NCBI GenBank assembly: GCA_022606425.2
Contig: JAHDVF020000240.1
Span: 1,922,001 to 1,986,000, forward strand
Origin: Lepidostoma basale
Taxonomy: Eukaryota > Arthropoda > Insecta > Trichoptera > Lepidostomatidae
Length of the DNA stretch: 64,000 bases
Direction: 5' to 3'
Positions 1 through 8,561 of the stretch are shown piece by piece. The notes beneath the pieces are model-generated. The model searched no databases. It was not told the DNA's origin and saw only the letters and a program-made list of their open reading frames with translations. Each line of letters begins with the position of its first letter. The stretch's first letter is position 1. A program made the position numbers and the translations under genes.

Positions 1-17
1 ATACACTGTGATTTTTG

Positions 18-75
18 TAACCCCTACGAAGCTCCAGCGGGAACGAAACCGGTTGGTTGTTAAAAAATAAAGTGG
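18..75 (+). repeat. HH4 repeat arm with degenerate hammerhead core
   Basis: The sequence contains a damaged box CTACGA (24-29), then GCTCC / GGGAA flanks of a stem II, GAAA at 45-48 and the palindromic stem III ACCGGT followed by T. The bases after it match the arm at 483-492 read on the other strand and the copy at 28021-28095. The first box is one base short of CTGAAGA and stem II is imperfect, so this copy is probably inactive. Element type is inferred from the better copy at 28047-28090. Confidence 0.5.
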
Positions 76-480
76 CAGAAAAAATAATATAAGTCTATTA
101 TTATCATATTTTTTATATTTGAATTTGTCTCTTTCAGATGTACTGCATTTATTCTACTTTCATCCTTATTTTGCCAGTTTCATGTTTCACTTACTAGTGA
201 TAACAATAATAGCCAGAAATGTATGCTTTAGATCTATTTTGAAATCAGAATTACACATAAAATGAAAAGGTTTAATAATAATATCAAAGAAGATACCTTT
301 CAAGAAAAAAACTGACAGGATTTGGAAGGAGGGAGTGTGTAGAAACACATTGGAAAAGTTTATCAGAAAATGGCAGACGTAACAGGGTGTGACAAAGGCT
401 CAGCAGAGGTTGTAAGGAATAACATATTAATTTAAAAACACTTTTATACTTTATATTATATATTTTTTTACATCACTTTA
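76..480. other. AT-rich stretch, nothing recognised
   Basis: I see no open frame of note, no repeat shared with the rest of the window and no RNA gene in this stretch. Confidence 0.5.
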
Positions 481-1010
481 TTTGTTTTAACAAACCAACC
501 GGTTTCGCTTACACCAGAAATTCACCAAAATTGCAGAAACCAAAAAGTGGACATTTTGGAAGTTGTAAAAAGTGAGGGAGGGGATAAGAAGTGAGGAGGG
601 TATAAGAAGTGAATGTGGTGCGAATGAAAGTGTTATGAACAAAATAAGGAAAGGGTCATTAAGATGGTTTGGACACATGGAAAGAATGAGTGAAGACAGA
701 ATGGTAAAGAAGGTATATGTAAACGGCGTGAACGGAGCTAGAAATAGAGGAAGGCCGAGGAAAACGTGGCACGATCAAATCAATCAAATATTGAATGTCG
801 GTCACGTGAGGAGTCGGAAAATCGACGTGCGTGCATGACAAGATGTATGAATGTAGAGGAAGCGAGAGGCGTATGTCAGGACAGAACAGTGTGGCGTTCC
901 ATTCTTTCTGCCTACCCCTCCGGGGAGACGGCGTGATGGTAAGTTAGTTAGTTAGTTTTAGTAAAAAGTGAGCGAAACTAGTTGATTCGTTAAAATAAAT
1001 ATAGTGTTGT
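481..1010. repeat. HH4 fold-back element split by a LINE insertion
   Basis: The left arm (about 481-530, minus strand) and the right arm (about 553-576 continued at 973-1010, plus strand) are inverted copies. Both run TTTTGG, a variable stem II, then GCGAAAC, then a hexamer palindrome (ACCGGT on the left, ACTAGT on the right), then GTTAAAA and an AAATA-rich tail. The right arm is interrupted inside its stem II by the TTAG-tailed LINE at 577-960, whose target duplication restores the arm when removed. The CTGANGA box is not recognisable in either arm. Confidence 0.55.
577..960 (+). mobile_element. 5'-truncated TTAG-tailed LINE with 12-bp target duplication
   Basis: This is the 3' end of the commonest LINE family in the window. 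It encodes the C-terminal tail of the endonuclease-reverse transcriptase (LRWFGHMERM, then NRGRPRKTWHDQINQ) and a non-coding end with GGGGAGACGGCGTGATGG followed by a (TTAG)n tail. It is flanked by the direct repeat GTAAAAAGTGAG (565-576 and 961-972). The reading frame is shifted near 822, so this copy is dead. The family resembles RTE-type LINEs; the clade needs a phylogeny. Confidence 0.85.
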
Positions 1011-1019
1011 CAAAACATA

Positions 1020-1524
1020 ATTTGAACGCATTTTAAATTTATTTTTTATTAAAAATAATTGCTACACCAAAATTTAATTGTGTCATACGAAAGTAAAATT
1101 TATAATCAAATTCTTAGTTAACTTGGGAAAAAATCTTACAACAATACATTTTATGTCTCTCATTAATAATATTGTTCTATTATTTGTATCAATATTCATC
1201 AATAGTACAATATTTCAATATGTATCTGTAATTTTTTTTAATTCTTCGATAGAAACATATTTAAATCAATTTCTTCATTTTTAAACTTAATGTAATACTT
1301 CACTATAAATACATTTTTTTTTATCTAAAAGTAGAGAAACTTTATTTCAAAACCACAAACTCATAGAATTCAAAATGCAGATTTACTTCCAATCATTTTC
1401 GTCCATCTATAAAATTTTGAGTGCGGCTATTTCCCTGTGAAAGCGTCCAAAGTGTTCCATTATTTGAATTTATCTCCATTTTGTAAAAGTCCACAAAACG
1501 TTTCTAAATTATCCAGATTTTCGC
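1020..1524. other. AT-rich stretch, nothing recognised
   Basis: There are only short shadow frames and A/T runs. I see no repeat or gene here. Confidence 0.45.
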
Positions 1525-1710
1525 ATGAATTCTCCGCAGGACCGGTTACTCATCAATGGCAGTAGCTTCGCAGCCAATTGACAGGTCCAGCGCTCCGGAA
1601 GCCCCCTTTCCACCCCTCTCCGGCGCTCAAACCGCCCCCGAACCGCCCGGCCCAACCCCCTGGTAGCACCGTCTGGTTCACGATCTGCGACCTTCCCCTA
1701 ACAATTCTCA
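1525..1710. other. C-rich, GC-balanced island
   Basis: The base composition changes sharply from the AT-rich flanks, with C-runs and several CCGG/CGCC words. No frame with splice-like borders is convincing and no repeat partner is seen in the window. It could be unique regulatory DNA, but nothing proves a function. Confidence 0.3.
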
Positions 1711-1899
1711 ACCCATCTTATTTGAATAGACAAATGTAGCTGCATGTAGAATTATATCTATGAATATATCCTACCTACATAAATATATGAAACACATACA
1801 TATAAACGTAGGAATTAATATTTATCGTAGGTATTATTTACTGAAAAACACTGTAAAACATTTCTTTATAAGAAATATCTAAATAAATTCTTAGATTCT

Positions 1900-1990
1900 C
1901 TTTCCATTTGATAATGCATTAGAAAGGCGAAACATTTGTTAAATAAATAGAGTATAATTTTTTTTTTAGAAACCAGTATTTTTAATTCAT
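1900..1990 (+). repeat. HH3 repeat fragment
   Basis: ATTTGATAATGC, then AAAGGC, then GAAACATTTGTT reproduce the HH3 hammerhead-like arm seen near 11630, 45640 and 55770. The stem II closing pairs are only partly kept. The first box is TTGATAA rather than CTGANGA. Confidence 0.5.
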
Positions 1991-2194
1991 TTTTAGTATA
2001 ATTAAAGACACCGAAGAAAATAATAAGAGGCTACCAGAGAGAGACATCCAGTTTCTTGGATGTATTATGAATTGTCAAAGTATGAATTCGTGACAATTAG
2101 TATCAATATTTGATAATTTAAAAATCGGTATTATTTTTTTTATTGAAAAATGTTTATTATTACTATTTAGCAAACCTATATTTATTTCAAACTG

Positions 2195-2480
2195 TTACCA
2201 TACAATCAGATGATATTTCTGGAATCTCTTGATAGAAGTTCATTTTAAATAATCATTAAATAAAACGATGTTTTTTTAACAACTTCCACTTTTGTCTTTG
2301 AATTTTTGTATGGAATCATGTTTACCACCTCTGATCTGTATGTATACAAAGGACTCAGTTTTCAATAATGTCACCAGTCTGTCGATGCCAGCGAGCTTGG
2401 GGAAACCAGTCGCTCTTGAAATAAAAATAAAAGTGGAAGTAGTTAAAACAACATCGTTTTATTTTATTATTATTACCATA
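2195..2480 (+). repeat. HH2 fold-back element with hammerhead-like core
   Basis: The left arm contains TCTCTTGATAGAAGTTCATT and AAATAAAACGATG, and the right arm repeats AAGTGGAAGTAGTTAAAA and CATCGTTTTATT, so the ends are inverted copies. The hammerhead-like core is at 2375-2416: CTGTCGA (2379-2385), stem II GCCAG...CTTGG, GAAA (2402-2405), stem III ACCAGT and GTC. CTGTCGA differs from CTGANGA only at A6. In this copy stem II is weakened by a C-to-G change. Confidence 0.65.
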
Positions 2481-2584
2481 TATTTTATAAAATTGTACAT
2501 TCATTCATGTAGTCACAAGTTAGTTACCCTTCATGTATTTTACCATGCTCGTACGATACTTTATTACGCATAACAATTTTGTTA

Positions 2585-2648
2585 AAATATTTGTACATAT
2601 ATCATATGGTTCAATATTTGTACATATATCATATTTATGGTTCAATAT
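2585..2648. repeat. Short tandem duplication
   Basis: AATATTTGTACATATATCAT plus GGTTC occurs twice in a row with a small spacer difference. It looks like local slippage and I assign no function. Confidence 0.6.
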
Positions 2649-2954
2649 GATAAATTATAATTAATAACGCAAGTACATTTGTTAAATAACATTTTATTAC
2701 TGACGACCCCTTCATATTCCGATTGAATGCATATTGTAGGGCGTCTGGACATTGTAACAAGTACCATTCCACCCCTAGAACCCTCTTGGACAAGTGGTTT
2801 AAAAATATTCACTTCGTCTTTTCTATTGAACAATTTATTCAAAATAAGAATATTGGACTTTCAAGCATCAAATAATACTAATTTAATAAAAAAAGTACAC
2901 TACTTTTAAATTCATAATTATTTTGGTTACCCATAAAATTATTAGAACGATATA

Positions 2955-3212
2955 TCGCACGCTTAATAGTAAACTGACCGAATATGGTTTAGGTCATAAT
3001 TGAGTTAACATAAGATAAAAACTTGTGTTAACGTCATCTATCTATTTTTCACAATGTTAACGCTATCCATTCGTACGTACAATAATCGTTCACAATGTTA
3101 ACGCTATCCATTCGTACGTGTTTTTCGACTGTATTTGTTAAAACACCGACTCATGTCAGATTGAGCTTAACTTGCTTTTTTGAGTTAAGCCAGTGTTCTA
3201 TTAAGCGTGCGA
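2955..3212. mobile_element. 258-bp MITE-like element
   Basis: It begins TCGCACGCTTAATAG and ends with the exact reverse complement CTATTAAGCGTGCGA. The inversion continues with mismatches inward (AACTG / CAGTGTT region). Flanks are TATA on the left and TATT on the right, suggesting a TA or TAT target duplication. It has no coding capacity. An internal 31-bp segment with TTCACAATGTTAACGCTATC is tandemly duplicated (3048-3078 and 3089-3119). The superfamily cannot be assigned from the ends alone. Confidence 0.6.
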
Positions 3213-3284
3213 TATTTACAACACGTTACGAATTTATGCAAATATTAGTAAAATTATGTTTATATTATAATATTATAATGTTGA

Positions 3285-3335
3285 TTGTAACACCTGACGA
3301 TGCTAACATCGGTAAGCAAACCGATGACATGACAA
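3285..3335 (+). repeat. Degenerate HH1 hammerhead-like arm
   Basis: TTGTAACACCTGACGATGCT followed by AACATCGGTAAGC matches the HH1 arm (box CTGACGA fits CTGANGA), but GAAA is changed to CAAA and stem III is lost. It is a decayed solitary arm. Confidence 0.6.
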
Positions 3336-3339
3336 TTTG

Positions 3340-3784
3340 ATTGTGATTTTCTATAACTATGTTTTTAATTAAACAGTTTATTATAATGTTATACCTTAGA
3401 AAAGTCCTAAGTTCCATCACTGGAACAACTATTTAAGATGTCCATAACGTGGAAATAATATAAACTTTTGAAATATAAGACATTGTTCAGTGGAGTAGAT
3501 CCAGAAGAAGATACTGGAGGGAATTGATAGTGACAGGCAAGTGTATATACAATAGATAACAAAACACCTCTGGACTGTGTCCACCTGATAACTCACCCAA
3601 GAGATAAAGGGACAGTTGGACCATACCATCTCAAGAAACACAATTTCTGTATCACATTAAAAATATATGAAGACATAACAAAAATATATTCAAATTATTT
3701 TTAGAGTGAAGACAAAATATATTTTTGTTATTTGGTATAATAATTTTTTTTTCAAAATAGAATAATTTATCAAAAATATATATA
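3340..3784. other. AT-rich stretch, nothing recognised
   Basis: I found no supported gene or repeat family; the frames here are short and of shadow quality. Confidence 0.4.
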
Positions 3785-3789
3785 GATCG

Positions 3790-3900
3790 ACAGACTAGTC
3801 CAGTCTGTCGATGCCAGCGAGCCTGGCAAAACCTGTCGCTATCGAAATAAAGACAAAAGTGAAAGAAATTAAAAACATCATTTTATTTAATTATTATTTG
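3790..3900 (+). repeat. HH2 arm with hammerhead-like core
   Basis: The core is at 3801-3841: CTGTCGA (3805-3811), stem II GCCAG/CTGGC, then CAAAACC instead of CGAAACC, stem III ACCTGT and GTC. It is followed by the HH2 tail AATAAAGACAAAAGTGAAAG and CATCATTTTATTTAATTATT. The G-to-A change in GAAA would be expected to abolish cleavage. Confidence 0.65.
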
Positions 3901-4003
3901 ATGAAGAGATTTCAGTAAAATCAATTAATTATATAATTGAAAATTAAATGTCTGCTAATTGAAAATGTAGATAGATAACCATTATTCATTAAATGATAAC
4001 AAA

Positions 4004-4498
4004 GGATGGGAGAATGGAGAAGGATATTAATAAGAAGGGTTGGGACATGCAACAGAGTAAATGGTGCACATAAAGTTGTCATCGCAAACAAAAACCTATC
4101 TAAAAAAGCAAGGATGGCAGTGCATAATGGTGTTCTTGTGCCGACCCTTCTGTATGGAAGTGAAGCAAGGAACTAGCAAAAGGAGGATAAAAGTAGAATA
4201 AATGCAGTAGAAATGAGATTTCTAAGACAAATGTGTGGTAAACCTGTATATGATAGAGTGTCAAATGCAAGAATAATAAGTGAATGCGGTGCGAATGAAA
4301 GTTTTATGAACAAAATAATGAATGGGTCGTTAAGATGGTTTGGACACATGTAAAAATAATGAGTGAAGAGAGAATGGCGAAGAAGGTATATGAAAAGACG
4401 TGAACGGAGTTAGAAATAGAGCAAGGCCGAGGAAAACGTGGCACGATCAAATCAACCAAATATTGAATGTCGGTGACGTGAGGAGTCGGAGAAATCTA
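4004..4498 (+). mobile_element. TTAG-family LINE fragment, decayed
   Basis: It aligns along its length with 51118-51605: GATGGGAGAATGGAGAAGGA, the segment encoding VLVPTLLYGSEA, then SLRWFGHM and RPRKTWHDQINQ. Stop codons (for example after GSEAR) and frameshifts break the frame. The 3' end with the tail is missing; the match stops after GAGGAGTCGGAGAAATC, so it was truncated after insertion. Confidence 0.85.
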
Positions 4499-4654
4499 AT
4501 ATCATTGATTTAAATCCTTGTATAATAAATTTTAATATCATTGATTTAGATCCTTGGCGTATAAAACAAACAAAATGTTGTTTTACATATTTAACATGTA
4601 TTTATAATACATTTTTAAAATATAAATGTCTTAAACGTTAACCAGAGAATTCAT

Positions 4655-4775
4655 CCTAAAAGAATTCCATACATGGCTCTACATAAAATACCAGAAGGAG
4701 GGCGTCCACAAAGAAGAACCCTAAAACGATGGAGAGATAGAGTTTAGCCTCACAGGAGGATAATTTTGCAATAAC
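4655..4775 (+). mobile_element. LINE C-terminal fragment, second family
   Basis: The plus-strand reading IPEGGRPQRRTLKRWRDRV resembles the conserved GRP-x-x-RW-x-D tail of several LINE families. It is followed by a stop. No tail or target duplication was found, so the exact borders are uncertain. Confidence 0.45.
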
Positions 4776-4794
4776 ATCTAAACGACTCTAAAGT

Positions 4795-4870
4795 CATTAA
4801 CACGAATGAAATGATTTGTTTTCTAGAAGTTTTATTATATTTTATGTGAGTGACATGTTTTACATGTATA
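4795..4870 (+). repeat. HH3 repeat fragment
   Basis: CGAATGAAATGA, TTTTCTAGAAGTTTTATTAT and GAGTGACATGTTTTACATGT correspond to the outer part of HH3 arms (compare 55675-55745). The hammerhead core is not preserved. Confidence 0.5.
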
Positions 4871-5149
4871 AGACATTAACAAATGTAGCAGCGACTCTAA
4901 AGTCTACACTAAAAAGTAAACTAAAGAAGTTAAAGAAGAATAATAAAATGACTGATTATTAAACGATTCTCGTCGATCCTAAATCAAGGAATACGAAAAA
5001 TTAACACTTTTGTGTAAAATAAATATTTATTTTTAACATGTTAATTAAATTAATTATTAGAGGCATACTTATTGAAGCGATGGATGTTGGTGTGTAACTT
5101 CAAAAAGAGAATAAATATATATTTTTAGCTATTTTATAAAATAAATCTG

Positions 5150-5395
5150 CGCTTCGAGTTATAGTCGGGGCGCCATTGAATAGCCACCCATGGTCCATGG
5201 CGCTATTAAAGAGCCAGTTTCGACCTTTTTTATTTCCTGGAATTTTATTTCTCGAGTACCGCGTGACCTGTTAGCGCCGGACAGATTTCCTATGGAAAAT
5301 TGGGCGTTTGATTCCAATGGCACCATTAGCGTCCACCCAGGGGCCTTTCAGTCTCGAACAGCGTTACGCCAGTGGCAGGCTGTGAAATAAATTTA
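5150..5395. other. Unique GC-balanced segment
   Basis: The composition is near 50 % GC against an AT-rich background. It contains the palindrome CCATGGTCCATGG (5188-5200). A 66-codon plus-strand frame (5190-5390) matches no family I recognise and has no convincing splice borders. A regulatory or unannotated exon role is possible but unsupported. Confidence 0.3.
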
Positions 5396-5634
5396 CGTAT
5401 TAATTAATTAAGTGTTATATTTATCAAGATTAAAGCCCAGTTTCAGATGGTTCATACACAATAAGAAAAAAAAAATGAGATGCAGTTTTAAAAATATGTC
5501 ACCATATACGTGAAAAAGCATGAACATACTGTTTATTTCAAATGACCTATACCTATAACAATGATTGAAATTCTCGGTAATGTACTTTATTGTGCAATCA
5601 TCAATGCAAAACAAAATAAAATCTCAATTTATTC

Positions 5635-6146
5635 TCTTCTCTTCTTCTCTGGTTTCAATCCTAGGATTGGTTTGCAGCAATTTCCTCCATTATTCTCTTC
5701 CATTTTTCCCTGTCTTGTGCGGCTCTTTTGAGATCTGCATATGATGAGCAGCGTACGTCCACCAACAGGTCCTCCAGGTACTCTCGGCGTGGGCGTCCCC
5801 TAGAGTTTGTCCCCTCGATCATACCCTCCATTATGGCATGCAAGAGACCTTCTTGACGTATTACATGGCCGATCCATCTTGCACGCCTTTCGGACAAGGT
5901 CCTGAGCAGGTGCCTTCCTCCTTCGATTCCTTGGAGAACTTCCTCATTCGTGATGTGGTCTCTCCAGGAAATTCCAAAGAGTCTTCTATAGGACCACATC
6001 TCAAAAGCCTCTAGTCTCCGCTTATCCCTTTTGGATAGGCACCATGTCTCGCAGCCGTACATCAAGACACTCCATACATAGGTCTTGATGAGGAGTATTC
6101 TCAGTTTTATGTCTATATTATTTGATTCTATTATTTTCGACCTCAA
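5635..6146 (-). mobile_element. LINE reverse transcriptase C-terminus, 161-codon open remnant
   Basis: The minus-strand frame reads WSVLMYGCETWCLSKRDKRR near its start, then RRLFGISWRDHI, RRARWIGHVIRQEG and SRGRPRREYLEDL. GCETW and RARWIGH are hallmarks of the carboxyl end of a large endonuclease-reverse transcriptase of a non-LTR retrotransposon. The 3' end reaches an interrupted TTCTTC run at 5635, the complement of a (GAA)n tail. The frame is open for 161 codons and ends AANQS, close to the related copy at 59228-59515. The element is strongly 5'-truncated and cannot move alone. Confidence 0.85.
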
Positions 6147-6149
6147 TTT

Positions 6150-7080
6150 ATTATGAAGAAGAAATCCATGTACTAGGATAAAAGGCCAAGCGTTCCATAC
6201 CTCCTGATATGGTTGGTTTGCAATGTTTTATATGATGTATTATTATTAAACATCGTGGTTATCAAATATGCGCTGAATGCGATTTAATGCGCCCTTTAGG
6301 TAATTGTATAACGAAGATGGTGTTAAATAATTATTTCATTGATTCTCGGAAAGAATTTCTTTTCTTAATCGTCGAATTGTTTTTATTAGAGGACTTTGTG
6401 AATTAAAACTTTTTTTATTGTAAATGATTTTTTATGCGAAATTTCAACATGAGCACTTTGAAGTAAGAAACGTTTTCATGTCTTTAAAATATGAGTATAT
6501 TAAAAGTATACGGTAAAGAGTATACAAATTGTAATATAGGAATTCGTGATAAATCGGTTTAAATATTGAATTTATTTTTTAGTTGTATTTTTGACACATT
6601 TCTAATTTTTGTGGGATTGATTAAAATTTTATCACGAGTAACCACTGCGGAATAGTCAATGCATAGGTACATTCGAATTCCCGCACCCTCTTTAGCGCTT
6701 CCACCTTTTGGAAAATTTGGGAGATTGCGTGAGATCCGGTACTCCTGTAAAAGTCCAGGTCTGTGCTATTGTGATGGCGGTTCTTCCATATGTAATGGTC
6801 GACCCGCAGACGAACGTCTTTATAAGAAAAAAACAGAAACTAAAAAAAAATTGTCAATTAAAAAGACAATTATATAATGTTTACACAAAATTGTCATTAC
6901 AACCGAAGTAGATTTTGAACATCATAACTATCAAGTACTCGTATTCCTCAGATCAAACAATTAATCATGCCATGTTTTCCTCAGTTCTCTTCCACTAATT
7001 CATTCAAATCGTTAAAGTATTCTCTCTTAACCATTATTTATTCATCTTTGTGTTCTATACGTCTTAAGTAACGCAGTTTA
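6150..7080. other. Mostly AT-rich, with a GC-balanced patch at 6650-6830
   Basis: No repeat partner was found in the window. The patch at 6650-6830 has two overlapping plus-strand frames, one reading SPGLCYCDGGSSICNGRP, without a recognised domain. I do not call a gene. Confidence 0.35.
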
Positions 7081-7127
7081 TCTTTTATAATTTATTCTTT
7101 TTTTATATTTATTTATATTTATATTAC

Positions 7128-7325
7128 ATATATAATAACATCTGTCAAAACTGAACATATTTGGAAACAATTTTATATTAAGAATCAATTGTATCTCAAT
7201 AGAGACGAAGATGCAAGTTGGAAACAGAATATGGTTGATCGAGGTGTTTACAAGACTCATGACCTGTCTTTGGTTGGGTTAAGCGCACGCTTTATGTAAT
7301 ACAACATTCCCCATTCCACCTTTTA
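7128..7325 (+). repeat. Dispersed repeat shared with 38785-38965
   Basis: CAATTGTATCTCAATAGAGA, CGAAGATG, GAACAGAATATGGT, CCTGTCTTTGGTTGGGTT and ACAACATTCCCCATT recur in the same order at 38790-38930 with about one difference in eight. The upstream words ACATCTGTCAAAACTGA also occur at 48012-48028 next to an HH8 core. I do not recognise the family. Confidence 0.65.
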
Positions 7326-7339
7326 AAATTATTTTTAAC

Positions 7340-7445
7340 TAACTAAAAAAACGAAAAGAGAATGATGGAGTGCCGCATCGGTTAAAGTGTGACAGTCCAT
7401 TATTTCTGCCTACCCTTTCGGGGATACGGCGTGATGGTTAGTTAT
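7340..7445 (+). mobile_element. Short non-autonomous element with LINE 3' end
   Basis: GGAGTGCCGCATCGGTTAAA is joined to the 3' end of the TTAG-tailed LINE (CTGCCTACCCTTTCGGGG, GGCGTGATGGTTAGTTA). The same join occurs at 18487-18576 and 54493-54590. It encodes nothing. It fits a SINE mobilised by that LINE. Confidence 0.7.
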
Positions 7446-7469
7446 TTAATTATTTTTAATATTCATATA

Positions 7470-7524
7470 ATATCACCGATGAAGGTTAACTAGACTGCTG
7501 GTTAGTCTGAAACATGTTTGATAT
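7470..7524 (+). ncRNA. Hammerhead ribozyme candidate, three complete stems (HH8 group)
   Basis: Stem I pairs ATATCA (7470-7475) with TGATAT (7519-7524), six pairs. The catalytic box is CCGATGA (7476-7482), one change (U4 to C) from CUGANGA. Stem II is 7483-7508: ten consecutive pairs, AGGTTAACTA with TGGTTAGTCT, including three G-U pairs, around a six-base loop. GAAA follows at 7509-7512, then a short stem III ACATGT (7512-7517) and the cleavage triplet GTT ending at 7518. Short stem III is typical of the hammerheads of Penelope-like elements and retrozymes, which are thought to act as dimers. Downstream AATAAATGTGAGTGTTGT resembles the end of the HH8 and HH9 elements near 48130 and 48440. 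Activity is doubtful because of the C4 change. Confidence 0.72.
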
Positions 7525-7639
7525 TTAATTTTAATTTTTTTAATAAATGTGAGTGTTGTATACAAAGTATATAAAAGAATGAACTTTCATAAGTCGTTGA
7601 TAATATTTTCTTCCGCTCTATATTTCTTCCTGATATCAG

Positions 7640-7815
7640 CACTTGCGTCGGCGTCGGCAGGCCGCAAAAAAGGTGGGCCGACGACATTGCTGCCGTGGGG
7701 GGGGAAATGTGGCTGCGGCTGGCAGGAGATAGAGACGAGTGGAAGGGAAGGGAAGAGGCCAATGTCCAGCAGTGGACCGATAAAGGCTGACGAAGAAGAA
7801 GAAGAAGATCAGCAC
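7640..7815 (+). mobile_element. LINE 3' end with (GAA)n tail
   Basis: It ends AGAGGCCAATGTCCAGCAGT then GGACCGATAAAGGCTGACGA and a GAAGAAGAAG tail. This CCAGCAGTGG 3' module is, from general knowledge, extremely common in Lepidoptera. Upstream, frame-shifted remnants read like the RW-x-DD and DR-x-EW tail of a reverse transcriptase. The copy is dead. Confidence 0.75.
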
Positions 7816-7867
7816 TTGTCCTCAAATCCTACATATATAATTTACTATGTAATATGATGTGAAACAC

Positions 7868-7956
7868 CTTATGTGGATGTTAGAATGGAGTATTAAACCA
7901 CGTGGTAGTGATAAATATGTATAAATAAAACCGCGTAAATTTAAAACGTCGTCGCA
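7868..7956 (+). repeat. About 88-bp dispersed repeat, second copy at 8898-8987
   Basis: TTATGTGGATGTTAGAATGG, GTGGTAGTGATAAATATGTA and AAAACCGCGTAAATTTAAAA are shared almost exactly with 8898-8987. TATAAATAAAA inside could be a promoter-like word. Downstream 7957-8170 is not duplicated. It may be part of an LTR; I cannot show matching ends. Confidence 0.6.
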
Positions 7957-8561
7957 TAATTTAGTATTGCTAAGGCGCTCTGTTTCACGCGTTGAATTCG
8001 AAACTAAAGATTAGTGTTTATGTATCTGTAATTTAAAACAATAAAAGTATATTTTATAGGCGAACATAAAGAGATCCCCTCGTATCCCGGGCAATCCAGA
8101 CAATCGTATAAAATCAATCACATCTGTAGAGTATAAGCACACGAATCCGAAGACAATCCAATAAAGGCAGTGAAGACAGGTGGAAACATTTTTTTGCGAA
8201 ACATTCGCTCATTTTCTGCTTTCGCTTGCCTGCCCGTCCTCCATAATCCTTTGTATTATTCTTAGCAATAAGACAAATACCTTTTTAGTTCCCTCCCCCC
8301 CGACCCTTTGTTTCTTACCTGTTTCTTTGATCGCCGGTCCATCGCAAGATGGCAGCTCGAGTGTGCAGTGGAAAGAAGATGAGTACTAGCTTCTCTCGAC
8401 AGGGCCGCATGGAACTCGCAAATCAAATAATTGCAATATGAATGAAGAAATCTCGATCATGGTATCTTGGAGATTTGAAATTTCATATTTTTATTTTTTG
8501 AAATTGAGAAAGATTTGATAAAAATCCTGCAAGGTGAAACACAAACGAATAAAATATAATA

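Noticed and set aside
3429..3641. 70-codon minus-strand frame with several cysteines
   Set aside because: No splice borders, no domain, composition like flanks; treated as a chance frame.
6659..6911. Overlapping plus-strand frames in the patch at 6650-6830 (SPGLCYCDGGSSICN)
   Set aside because: Looks peptide-like, but there is no signal peptide, no acceptor or donor and two frames are equally open.
7868..8170. LTR retrotransposon terminal repeat
   Set aside because: TATAAATAAAA and polyadenylation-like words exist, but the second copy covers only 88 bases and no primer-binding site or pol gene is present.
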